64,000 nucleotides of DNA from Diphasiastrum complanatum (taxonomy: Eukaryota; Streptophyta; Lycopodiopsida; Lycopodiales; Lycopodiaceae). The notes beneath the pieces were generated by a model. The model was given only the letters and a program-made list of their open reading frames with translations. It did not search any database and was not told the DNA's origin. The stretch is taken from NCBI GenBank assembly GCA_029204225.1, contig CM055108.1, positions 25,739,803 through 25,803,802 of the forward strand, written 5' to 3'. A program made the translations under genes and the position numbers. Positions 12,172-21,906 of this stretch are shown here, in pieces. The number at the start of each line of letters is the position of its first letter. The first letter of the stretch is position 1.

Positions 12172-14106
12172 ATGACTTCTTTTGTCATGTATAGACTATT
12201 GAAAAACAAAATTCTCCCAAAAGGGAATGTCATGCCTGAGACAAGAGATGAGGCACGAAAGATGTTGTGTAACATCGGGATGGACTACAAGCAATATCAT
12301 GCATGTCCAAAAGATTGTATTTTAAATCGAGGAAGGTACGAATCACTCAAGAAATGTCCCATTTGTGATACTCCTCGATATAGAGATAATTTGCAAGGGG
12401 CAACAATTGCGTGCAAAGTTTTACGACATTTTCTAGTAATTCCACGATTGCAACGTTTATTTCGTTCTAAATCTGTTGTACAACTTATGACTGGCATGCA
12501 CACCATACCTCTACAGATGGGATGATGAGGGTACCTTTAGATTCACCTGCATGAAAACACATCAACAAAAAGTATCCAAGCTTTGCCAATGAGTCAAGAA
12601 ATGTGAGATTTGGTCTTGCAACAAATGGTGTGAACCCCTTTGGTGTACGAGCAACTACGTGGTCCATTTGGCCTGTTTGCTTGGTAAATTATAATATTCC
12701 TCCTTGGTTGAGTACGAAAAAGGGACACATTATGTTGGCACTTCTAACTTCTGGCCAACGCAAGGTTAAGAACATGGATGTGTATCTTGAGCCGCTTATT
12801 GACGAGTTGGAAGATTTGTGGAAGGGGATAAATGCATATGACATTTTGCGCCCCTTACATGAGAGGAGTTTACACTACATGCCATTGTAATGTGGACAAT
12901 GCATGACTATCCAGGATTAGGTGAATTCTCAGGTAATCATTCAAACAATGTCTATCCTGTGTACATAGGAGTTTGTTTACAGTTACATAAAACTAGTCAT
13001 TCTTGACATTTACATAATATACTACAATGGCTATAATTATTCTTTGACATATACTTTTTTCAATAGTGATTGGTAGTATCCATTTGTTGGCAGGCTTTCA
13101 AATGACTGAAAAAAATGCTTGTTTTTTGTGCGGGCCAAATCTCGTGAGAAGATACTCTTATAGTCTCAAAAAAGTGGTTTAGGAAAATCATTGTAAGTAT
13201 CTGCATGAAGGCCATCCATTCAGAGACACTCATAGAAGAGGTTTTGGAGGAAGAGTTGAGAGAGAGATGCCTCCAAAGAGGATGTCTGTGGAAGATTGGC
13301 AAAAACTATGGGAGGAATCTCATGCAAAGCCAATCGATGGTATGAAAAGATTATGTATATTTCATCATTTGGAATATTGGAATAACCTTTTGATTAGTCA
13401 CCTACTTGATCCCATGCACATATTTTAAAAATGTGGGTGAATCTATTTGGAAACACTTGATTGGTGAAAAAGATACCATTGCTGCAAGGCACGATCTAAA
13501 AGAATCAAACACCAAAAAAGAATATTGGATAAAGGATGGTGAAGATCATGCTCCAAAAGTACCTTGGACATTCACTCACTAAGGAGGAGCTTAACCATGT
13601 GCGCTCCATTATTCATGACATTAGAACACCAACTAGTTTTGCCCATTCTCTACGGTCATCATTCACAGTGGATGGAAAGTTGCAAGGTCTCAAATCTCAT
13701 GATTGGCTAAAGATGATTCAATTCATCTATCCATTGTCAGTTCATGGGTGCTTGTCAAAAGATATTTGTGAGACCATATACAAACTATCAACCATTGTCA
13801 GGTATTTACATGTACTTGGTGCATTTTTTTATTTAGTATTTATTGATTGGAGATTGAAATAGATATAAAATGGATTGAATATGTTGCAGATGGATGTGTT
13901 CAAAAGAAATCCGTGAGCTGGATCTTCGCAAGAGACATGAGGATATGGTGGAGATTGTGTGCATGTTTGAGAGATATTTTCCGACTTCCATCATGGACTC
14001 ACAAGTGCATTTATTGGTGCACTTGGTTGAAGAAGTTTCTATTGATGGTCCAGTGCACACTAGGTATAAGTGCATAAATTTTCTTTTGCATGTGTATTTA
14101 AACTAA
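12172..14106 (+). pseudogene. CACTA (En/Spm) TNP2 transposase core, fragmented
   Basis: Transposase_21-type core in several frames. 12172-12525 gives LPKGNVMPETRDEARKML, YHACPKDCILN, CPICDTPRYRD and VIPRLQRLFRS, the zinc-knuckle and linker text diagnostic of TNP2. 12594-12890 gives NVRFGLATNGVNPFG, YNIPPWLSTKKGHIML and NMDVYLEPLIDELEDLW. About 12880-12925 continues MWTMHDYPGLGEFSG. 13536-13800 gives LKSHDWLKMIQFIYPLSVHG and 13900-14066 gives FERYFPTSIMDSQVHLLVHL and GPVHTRY. The order is that of an intact TNP2, which cuts and pastes CACTA elements, but frameshifts, intron-like gaps and losses make this copy non-functional as read. The usual RWMYP after VHTR is replaced by RYKC. Confidence 0.85.
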
Positions 14107-15148
14107 ATCAATTGATATATGAACTCATAGTCAATCCTCTTGAATGGAGCATATCCCTGGGCAACTAGTCTTATTTTATAATTGTTCGCACTACCATCTT
14201 GATTAAGCTTGATCTCAAAGACCCATTTGCAAACAGTAACATTTTGTATCTTTGATGGAGGATCAATAGTTTTACAAGTATCTCAAATAATGCATCATAT
14301 ACTCACTTTTCATTATATCAAATCACTCTTTTGTTGCTACAGTTTCATTCCCACTTGAAAGAACATCATCAAACTTAAGGTAGTAATAAGGGCAATAAAA
14401 AATAAACAATCATCAACTTGTAATTGCTTCTCTCTTCCTTGTATTTGAGCCTTGATGGTTGCATTTGGGATCTGATACCATGTTAAAATCAGAGGTTATG
14501 AATCTCATTTGGATACTAAAACATTGAAAAAGCATGTTTCACTTATATCTAATAGACAGAAAACTAGCACACAATTCAATCTATTTTGCATCTAATTGGC
14601 AAGAGCTTTTGAGCACCTCAATAAAACTAGAAATAATTGATCTTCACATCTTGTCACACACGTGGAAAGTATAATACTTTGTTCAGATTCAGATCTATTC
14701 ATTAGACACAAAAAATATCACATTCATCATTCATCAATTTTTCATTAAAGAGCAAACTTGCCAAAATCACCATCTCTTGATAATCTCTCAAAGTATGTAC
14801 AAAATGAGCTCTCAATCCATATCAAATGATCTCGGATATGAGATTAGGTAGAGTGCCATTAGGGTAGACCCTAAATCCCTGGCTATCAAAGCCTTAGATC
14901 ATGCATAATTACCCTCTTGGTAGCGCGAGTCAACCATCTCACAAAAGTAGGTGGCCGACATCATAAAAAATCCCAATCATCTAGGAACATCATGATATAA
15001 TTCACTTTAGAAAAATATTTATTCACTAATTCCATTTCATTATCAACATGCAAAAAAAAAAAAAAAACCTCATGATAATATAATTCACTTTAGAAATATA
15101 TTTATTTAACTAATTTCATGTCATTATCAACATCCAAAAAAAAAAAAT
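14107..15148. other. No gene recognised
   Basis: AT-rich sequence between the TNP2 core and the right palindrome cluster. The string ATGATATAATTCACTTTAGAAA.. occurs twice close together (about 14990-15030 and 15070-15110), each followed by a poly-A tract, a short local duplication. Confidence 0.4.
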
Positions 15149-15490
15149 GCATGGATAATCCACGCAAAAGATGTCCACGCATGGATATCTTTAACTTCCG
15201 GTCCGGTCCGGTCTGGTCCAGTCCGAGGGGGTGGACAAACTGAAATTGCTTTCCGACACTGCCAACATTCCCTCCCAAACAGTTGTCGGAATTTTCAAAA
15301 TTCAATTTTGCATGGATAATCCACGCACATAAATTTTTTGGCGTTGTCAGAAAAACACCAGTGGACTCGTCGGAGGCGTGTTCAAAAATTTTTTGGCGTG
15401 GATAATCCACACGTGGATGTTCCATGCAAACAAAATTTCAGAAAATCGGCTAAGTGTCGGGTCTCGCGTGGATACTCTGCGTGGATAAAC
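15149..15490. repeat. Palindrome cluster 3 (right end of CACTA-like element)
   Basis: Contains several CGTGGATA/TATCCACG half-sites and full dyads (for example near 15150-15190, 15310-15330, 15395-15430 and 15465-15490), interspersed with GTCGGA/TCCGAC hexamers and a GGTCCGGTCCGGTCTGG run. It faces clusters 1 and 2 across the transposase genes. Confidence 0.8.
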
Positions 15491-15933
15491 ACAGAGTTTT
15501 CTAGTTGTGCATTAGATCAAGACATGGAACAAGATGGACACAATAATAGAAAGCAAATTGACATTAGATACAATGACACACATATTACTACTGTTGAGGT
15601 TGAAGAAGACTGGAGCCTTCACTATATCCAAATAGAGTTTGTCTTATTACAATACGAGCTTCCTGAATACTTTAGGTTCATTGTTCATGAGAAACTGGTA
15701 AGTTTTTTACTATTTAATTTTATTTGATGCAATAATTAGTCAATAATACAAAGTTATATTTTATGCAGTATTTAATAAAACATATTTTCTTATGCAGATA
15801 CGGAATAGACAAGAACAATTTGCAAAATGCAAAGATCTAGGTACGATGATCAAGGTGATAGAAGAGCCATGATATGCAAAAGCAACACATGAGATCGTGA
15901 AAATAAATTTACTGTGTTAAAGCTTTTTATATC

Positions 15934-15939
15934 AATAAA
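15934..15939 (+). terminator. Candidate polyadenylation signal of gene A
   Basis: AATAAA 62 bases after the gene A stop codon and 42 bases before the stop codon of the convergent Ulp1-like gene. Confidence 0.4.
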
Positions 15940-15980
15940 AATGAGCCCCGAACATTGGGTTTTTTTTTACAATCTATGCT

Positions 15981-17799
15981 TCATTCTGAAGATTTGACTA
16001 CTTTTTCTTGTGGCCGTGCTGACTTCCTCTCTTTCTTTGGTCTGTGCTCCATCGGCTTGATCTCTTCTTTACCAGTAAATATCTCATTATAAAATGCAAC
16101 ACCTTTGGGATCCATAATAGTGACATCAGGAGAAAAGGCTCCTAATTTTGATCCTTCTAAATCAGCCTTATTATTTTTAGGATCACACATACCGCCTTGG
16201 TAAGGATGAGTTTGATTAAATCTGGTCTGAATTTATACACCATTAAATGTGTACACATCAAGCGAGAACTACAAAGACACACAAAATTGAGTTGAGAAAT
16301 ACAGCCGCATTCATAATGAAAAATACATAAAGTAAAAAACAAGTAGGATCATGATGCTCACTTGCTCGATATCGACCGTGTCTCGTTGAAAATTATACCA
16401 CTCAAAAAATATCTTTGCATTATAGAGCGTAAACCAGCCGCAACTAAATGCATCTTGTTGTTGGGGAGTCTGTAAATAAAAAACAAATATAAGGTCTATC
16501 GAAATAAAATTCTGATTACATTTTCATATAAGGTCTATCTAAATAAAATTCTGAATACATTCCCATGAAAATTATATTTAAACTCCAATGCAGCCTGCAA
16601 AACAAATTTCATTTTTATTAATCAGTTTTTTGACATCATACCAAAGTAAAGCTAGCAATACAGCAAATAAGTCTCAATACTATACTTATTTGGATGCATA
16701 AGGAACCACGAATAGTTTTGCAGTTGGACTGCATTGTATAAAAATCCTCTTGAAAAGTTCCAATGCTTCATTGTTGTGCATTAGATTTTGTTCCATGCAA
16801 AGACCAGTGTCGATGAAAACTTCTTTTTTTGAATCTTGACTAATGGCGTATTGCAATAACACCAGCCCACCATCAATTGTAACATCTGTTACATGTTCTC
16901 TTTTTTTCTTAAGAACGTTACAATCAAAATCATGAAATCGTAATACATAATCAATCTCTGGAATAGTTAGAGAAAAGTTGCCATTGAGTCCATCAACTTT
17001 CTTACTAATAATTTTTTCATATTCATTATAGTAATCGGATTCAAAAAATTCTTGAGTATGATCATAAGGAATACATACAAGAACATTCAATTTATTTACA
17101 GTATTCTCAGGCAATTGTGATACATCATGATCAAAAATTAGTGAAAATATAGTATCGACAGTCTTTTTTTAAACATCTAAAAAAAAAATCCGTTCCTCTG
17201 CATCTGTACTTGACCCGCTATCAGATTTAAGAGTTTCATTATTATTAGTATTATGTTTCTTTGCCCTTTTACTACGTATTCCCTTCCTCGTGAATTCCTC
17301 GGGGTCTTGGGATCTCTTTGGTTTTGTTTGCTTGCGAGTCATCTATGTGGGAAGGTTTGTTCTATCCATTGGAGGTGGACGAGTCGTAGAGGCCTCACCC
17401 CTGTGAAGACTAGAACTTCTATCTCTTAATCTAGATAAAAGTTGAAAATCTTTGGGCATAATGGTGACACGCTTTGCATGGATGTCAAGCAGGAAGGAAT
17501 CCTCAAAAAATTGAGCTTGCCAAATCTTTATAGGCTTCTTGAAGGTCCATAATAGCTGAAACTGTAAAACGATTGTACCTACCTAGATTCTCTCTGGTTA
17601 TTTCACGTACCAAACGATAGAATGGAGCCTTTGGAATTATAAGCTCCGTTGACCTTTGATACTTTTTTATCTCTCTCATCCAATGGGTTTCTCTCATCGA
17701 TGTTCTCCTACCAGTACCGGGAGGCCAGAGGCTCGAAACTTCATCTTGAACTGGATTGGGATGCTGATCAGCCCTGGTTGTTTGCTTCGCTTTAGCCAT
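15981..17799 (-). pseudogene. Histone H3-like domain joined to a Ulp1-like (C48) cysteine protease
   Basis: Reading leftwards from ATG 17799: a tail starting MAKAKQTTRAD, then a histone fold (REIKKYQRSTELIIPKAPF, LVREI, ALQEA-like MDLQEAY, and after a T6 frameshift at 17510-17505, EDSFLLDIHAKRVTIMPKDF). Loop 1 is one residue longer than in canonical H3, as in CENH3. The frame then runs on through TAG (17345-17343), an abutting ATG starting MTRKQTKPKRS, and TAA (17171-17169) into a protease region ending KLFVVPYASK near 16686. Further exons supply LHWSL (from 16594, catalytic His), PQQQDAFSCGWF (16469-16362, Gln and Cys) and a basic tail (16226-15981). H, Q and C of the Ulp1 fold are visible; the Asp may be in YLDR. 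Ulp1 enzymes cleave SUMO-like tags. Either a fusion gene or two abutting genes; the single frame favours a fusion. Confidence 0.68.
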
Positions 17800-18582
17800 A
17801 ACAAGGATCTGACAAAGCCTCAAAAAGATGGTGATGCATCTTGGTTTCCAAGGGGGCTTGAACTTGGGACCAAAGAAACTTTGGATGCCAAGCTAACCAA
17901 CTGAGCCAACCCTTGAATATCAAAAAAAAAAAAGATGGTGATGAAGCTAAAAAATACTTAAAGTCTATGAAATGGATATTGGACTTATGCGCAAATAGTA
18001 AATAGGTACTTTATGGGCGTCTACAGGTGCCACTAATCAGATATGCAAAAACTAAAAAAAGAAAGTGTCATGATTGGGTTCAATGAAATTTATATATAAA
18101 ACATGTTATCCCACATGTGGAGTCAAACTTGAAATCCGCGTGTTGAATTTTTATTTGTAAAAGTAAATGCATTGACAAGTGGCATCATATTATTCCTTGA
18201 CCTCTGACACATTAGTGAACATCATCATTAGGATTTTGACATGTGTCAGGAACTGAGTGAATTGTCAACTAATAGGCACATGCCACGTGTTTGAATATTG
18301 AATATGTGCATACGCTTTTAATTCATGCCTCTCACTGTGCCAAAATGCGCACTCAACCGATATGGGTATGTATTTATGTAAACCATTGTTCCAAAATATA
18401 GTTCAAAAAAATTATTGTTAAAAAGAAAACTATAAATATGAGACACCCTCCTCATTTTCACAACTCTAGTTTTGCCTTTTAATGTTCAAGATTTTTTCTG
18501 CATTAGTCGCTTTATGTGATTTAGTTGTTTTTCGTATCAGTTGTAGAACACTGTTTTACTAGGTTTCCAAATCCACACCATC
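17800..18582. promoter_or_regulatory. Divergent promoter region; TATA box for gene C at 18431
   Basis: The region separates the H3/Ulp1 gene (reverse) from gene C (forward). TATAAATA at 18431-18438 lies 152 bases before the gene C ATG. No other feature is evident apart from AT-rich spacer. Confidence 0.4.
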
Positions 18583-19773
18583 ATGGAAAATGCTAGGATT
18601 GAGGTTTCAAGGCTTCTATGTGGTACAAAGTTTGAAGATAAGATAGATAGGATCTTTCCCATTTTCTGTGCCACAATAGATACACTAGCCACGGCCAGAG
18701 CTAATGCAAAGAGTGTGTCATTTGCCATGGATTATATGAATACAACACTTTTTCTATATAGTATAAGAGTTTATGATTTATATTGCAGGGATTCCATAAA
18801 ACTTACTAACATACATATGGAAGGGTGATAGACCATTTGTAGCTAGACTCAATAGATTTTTGAATAATCTGTCTAGAAATCACCATAGAATTTTGACTGT
18901 TAAGGAGCAGCATAGGGACAATTTGTTGAACATAGGTCCAAGATCATTTCAGGTGAGATGGTCTTTGTATTCTTGCTTTCTGAACATACAACTATTCCAA
19001 TGCCTGTTGACTCATAGGAGGCCATTCTATGCTATGAAATGAACGATGTTGAGGAGGAGCAACCTATAAATGGAGAAGAAGGAAGAGCACTCTCCTTGTA
19101 GCAATTCTCTGAGTCATCTCCAGAAATCAGTGAGGCAAACGAGATAGTGCTGCAAATCAGGAGCCTCTCTCTAATCATCATCAATGGCAAAGAGTACATT
19201 TTTTTGCATGATCTACAACATATTCTCCATTTGTGAGAGGATGAACTCCTAAGTGCTCTAATGAAATTGTAGAATGGAGCCAATACATACGATCACACCG
19301 GGATTGATGATACATTCCAAAAGTTGTGTCCGAATAATGAGGACGCCACATGCAAAATGGCATTGGCAAGAATCTTGATGACTAGAGCAAAGGGAGTGAG
19401 AAAAGCCAAAGAGAGTGACTTCAAGGATGCTTCCTTGGCGCACTACATTGGAGACTTCCCGAAGTAGTACATCTATCGCATTAGCAAAAAGTATAGTCCT
19501 AATGCAAATGAGGAGCTGCTAAAGTGAAAATCATTGTCCAAACATATTGCATAGGTGGAGCTAGCAAAAGGTTACAATAAAACATACTGTGCTTTAAGAA
19601 GCACAGTTGTTAATGATTTGAGCTCAGGCTTTGAGTCTAGGCTAGTAATTGGAGCAGCCACTGGCCCATTTTCCAAAGAATCTAATGTTCACATTCTTGC
19701 ATCAGAAATTTTAAAGCCTACTCTATTGTGAAGTGAGAGGAAGGCTATTATGTACCAGAAACTCAATGAATAA
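18583..19773 (+). pseudogene. Gene C: unrecognised, heavily stop-interrupted
   Basis: The first frame (MENARIEVSRLLCGTKFEDK ...) is open to 18828. A further exon-like stretch to 18954 reads NLLTYIWKGDRPFVARLNRF and RSFQ before a GTGAGA donor, with one in-frame TAA. From 19041 one continuous frame of about 240 codons (NDVEEEQPINGEEGRA ... LIIINGKEYIFLHDLQHIL ... KMALARILMTRAKGVRKAKE ... SKKYSPNANEELLK) carries stops at 19099 (TAG), 19234 (TGA), 19270 (TAG), 19465 (TAG), 19525 (TGA), 19552 (TAG), 19729 (TGA) and 19771 (TAA, perhaps the true end). The stop number alone is not below chance for 224 codons; the case for coding rests on purine-first codon pattern and protein-like text. I recognise no family. 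Confidence 0.4.
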
Positions 19774-20079
19774 AAGATGTTTGCAATTGTGTGTTTCAAA
19801 ATTGTTGTTCTCTTTTAGCTCATTGTGTTTTCAAATTATAAATGCTAATATAAATCTAAACTTCTTGGATAATCACAAAAAGGGTATCACGAAGGAGCGT
19901 GAAAACTGACCATTTGACTTGGTCAGAAGCATCATTTTTGCGCTCCTGGTTGTTGCATCACACAATTATAAAAATCTGCAATATGAATGAAATGTGCATT
20001 AGATGAATACTGAAAATTGGCCCTTAGGGCTTCTATTATGTATGAACACTGTACATTTTGGCTCAGGGCCTTTTCCAAT

Positions 20080-20794
20080 CTATTTTTTTCTAATTCTCAT
20101 AGCCAACATTAAATCATGTGGCATGAGTGTCACTCGCTTGGCATGTTGGGCAAACAGGTAGGCATCTTCAAAGATTGTCGTGAGGTGATTCTCAGTAGCC
20201 TCTTGCAATGCAAATATAGCCTCGCCAGTGATCCTGTAATCTAGGACTAGATTGTCCATCATTTTTTCTATTATTCTCAGAAAAGGAGCCTGAGGAAGCA
20301 ACAGTCTGGTGCTCTTTTGGTACTTTTTAATCTCCATAAATTTGGGCTAGTTTTTTTTGCGTTGTCGTCTTGGTGGAGGCTGCATCCTATGCATCCTCTT
20401 TCTAGTCCAGGGTGGCTGTGAATGAGGAGGAGGTCCAACAACTAGAGGAGACCCACTACCAGGAGATCCATCAGTAGATCCACCAGGAGATCCACCACGC
20501 GATCCACCAGGAGATCCACCACCAGCAAATCCAGTAGCAGCGGAACCGTTGAAATCAAAAAAGTTCTTCGACATCCGAGGGCAATGTTCCAGCAGCCTGC
20601 ACCTCGGATTCAATGAAATTACGGACTTCTTCTTCCGTTGGCGTGGGGATCCAAGGTGTAGTCGGAGGGCTCAACACGACACGGGCTGCCATGCAGAGAT
20701 TTCTCAGAATCACATTTCGTCTAATAGTTTGAAGCTACTGCGTACAGACCCTGATTTTCTGAGGCTCCCTTGTAGTTTGTTTTGTCCTTGCCAT
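20080..20794 (-). pseudogene. Histone H3-like variant with MARTKQT tail and Gly/Ser/Pro linker
   Basis: From ATG 20794 the protein begins MARTKQTTREPQ, the canonical H3 start with A7 changed to Thr and K9 to Glu. After an in-frame TAG (20737-20735) it continues through MAARVVLSPPTTPWIPTPTE and an acidic stretch, crosses a T6 frameshift (20562-20557), then a GGSPGGSRGGSPGGS repeat and a basic region with a second TAG (20349-20347), and ends in an 85-residue histone fold: MEIKKYQKSTRLLLPQAPF, FALQEATENHL, IFEDAYLFAQHAKRVTLMP. The corrected length is 237 residues, against 136 for H3. Loop 1 length equals canonical H3. Long variable tails are typical of CENH3, but no CENH3-specific signature is decisive. 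Convergent with gene C, divergent from gene D. Confidence 0.7.
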
Positions 20795-21428
20795 ATGCTT
20801 ATGTCTAGCCATAAACAACTCAAAAATATGCTAAATAGATCTAACGGGTGTCAGAAATTAAACCCACAACAAATATAAAATTTACAAAATTATTGTATCC
20901 TCCACTTGTAAAAGTGAAAAGTGAGTGGTAAAATTCCTTTATATATATTTTTGCCCATGCATACCAAAGTTCAACTAGAACTTTTTGGCCCTATGTAGCT
21001 CACTTCAAGGTATTTGGACAATATTGCATATGTGCGTATAGTGACGTGGAGAGATTACGAATTGCAAGTTCTGCGCACAAGTTCGATATTGTTTTTTTGA
21101 AATATTCTAAAGAATATTCTTCATGAAATATTTGTTTCAAATGAATATTCCTTTTTTACATAGCTGTAAAGTGAATCGAATATTCTAATATTCGACGGCG
21201 CATTTATTTTGATGACACGTGTTCAATTTCGAAAGTCTATAAATATCATTTCAACGCCAAAATAACATTTCTAGTGACTTTTTTCCTTCTACCATTTTTT
21301 AGGTCGTACATATTGTTCTTTTGCGCATTTCCTTATAATTTAATATTGCTATTGAAGTCTACACACATATTCGATACATACAGTTAATCTACAGTTGTTT
21401 TGTTTTTTGTTAATATTACTTTAACACA
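20795..21428. promoter_or_regulatory. Divergent promoter region; TATA box for gene D at 21238
   Basis: Lies between the reverse-strand H3-like gene and gene D. TATAAATAT at 21238-21246 is 191 bases before the first gene D ATG. Dyads of AATATTC (for example GAATATTCTAATATTCGA at about 21178-21195) are frequent around 21100-21195. Confidence 0.4.
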
Positions 21429-21835
21429 ATGTCTTTAGACTCATGTAGATCTAATCTACAGATCATGCTCTCTTCATTTCTCGACGATTTTGTATTATCG
21501 AAGATAGGGAATACTTCATATCTTTGTTTCATCCTTTTCTTCATGTTTTTGCTACAGCTCATCATAATAGACACGTGTTCTTTGAGCCTTACAAGATATT
21601 CAAAAGTTTTGTTACATTGCCTTTGCAAACGTTTGAGAACATGGCTTTTTTGCATTACACTGATATTGTCAAGCGTGTTGATATTCATCTGAAAAATAGA
21701 TTGGATCAATTATATACAAAACTTTATGAGAAATTTAAGTTTTCTGGTCACTGCCAAATTTGCCACAAGAAGTGTAGATTCGTTGAATATCAATCTGCAT
21801 TTATATTATATTTGATTATTTTGATCCCAGATGAA
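21429..21835 (+). pseudogene. Gene D copy 1 (truncated)
   Basis: Starts MSLDSCRSNLQIMLSSFLDD and, one frame over from about 21524, reads HVFATAHHNRHVFFEPYKIF, NMAFLHYTDIVKRVDIHLKN, LYEKFKF and a small Cys/His cluster HCQICHKKC. It ends where the sequence jumps into the leader of copy 2, so the C-terminal half is missing. The frame change near 21520 is shared by all three copies and therefore predates the duplication, or marks an unrecognised intron. No family recognised. Confidence 0.5.
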
Positions 21836-21906
21836 GACTACGCACATATTCGATACATACAGTTAATCTACAGTTGTTTTTTTTCTGTTAATATTACTTT
21901 AACACA

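Larger units (their letters stand above)
8833..15505 (+). mobile_element. CACTA-like transposon carrying a SET gene and TNP2
   Basis: The segment is bounded by a 7-base direct repeat TGTGCAT (8826-8832, 15506-15512), interrupts gene A exactly within exon 3, and holds a TNP2-type transposase in the middle. Clusters of the palindrome GCGTGGATAATCCACGC lie near both ends (8953-9079, 9522-9586; 15149-15490), as expected for subterminal transposase-binding repeats of CACTA elements. The right end reads ...TTCTAGTTGTG, whose complement CACAACTAGAAAA resembles CACTA termini; the left end (CATAGAACACC) is a poor match. CACTA elements normally duplicate 2-3 bases, so the 7-base repeat is odd. The element itself is decayed. 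Confidence 0.6.
8005..15872 (+). pseudogene. Gene A: unrecognised four-exon gene split by a CACTA-like insertion
   Basis: Exon 1 (8005-8313, from MASRRPRSRIDFVILHNEKD) ends at GTAAGT; exon 2 (8394-8776) begins HTEFGYLFGNAYLF and keeps phase; exon 3 resumes after the insertion at 15513 (LDQDMEQDG ... VEVEEDWSLHY ... FIVHEKL) and ends at GTAAGT at 15698; exon 4 (15798-15872) ends KVIEEP-stop. The TGTGCAT at 8826-8832 recurs at 15506-15512, and reading straight across one copy keeps the frame. The exon 2/3 acceptor reads GCAA instead of GCAG. One in-frame TGA lies in exon 1 after FRKRK. An AATAAA follows at 15934. Exon 3 has a paralogue at 34.2-34.4 kb. I do not recognise the family: the middle could be BAH-like and the C-terminus ubiquitin-like in size and pattern, both guesses. 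Confidence 0.6.

Noticed and set aside
15102-15425. 107-codon reverse-strand frame
   Set aside because: It covers palindrome cluster 3; its composition reflects the repeated CGTGGATA motif.
18583-19773. Alternative genetic code with reassigned stop codons
   Set aside because: The copia ORF and its neighbours end at normal stops, and tandem gene D copies differ by CGA versus TGA at the same codon, showing mutation rather than reassignment.
17505-20562. Programmed +1 frameshifting at TTT-TGA as a firm call
   Set aside because: Suggestive because it occurs in both H3-like genes, but both genes also contain stop codons and an A-run frame change occurs nearby, so homopolymer indels are the simpler explanation. 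Kept only as a finding to check.
5282-20794. U-to-C RNA editing restoring the stops to Gln and Arg
   Set aside because: Such editing is known from organelle transcripts of hornworts, lycophytes and ferns. These genes have spliceosomal GT-AG introns and transposon neighbours, so they are nuclear; methylation decay explains the pattern without a new mechanism.
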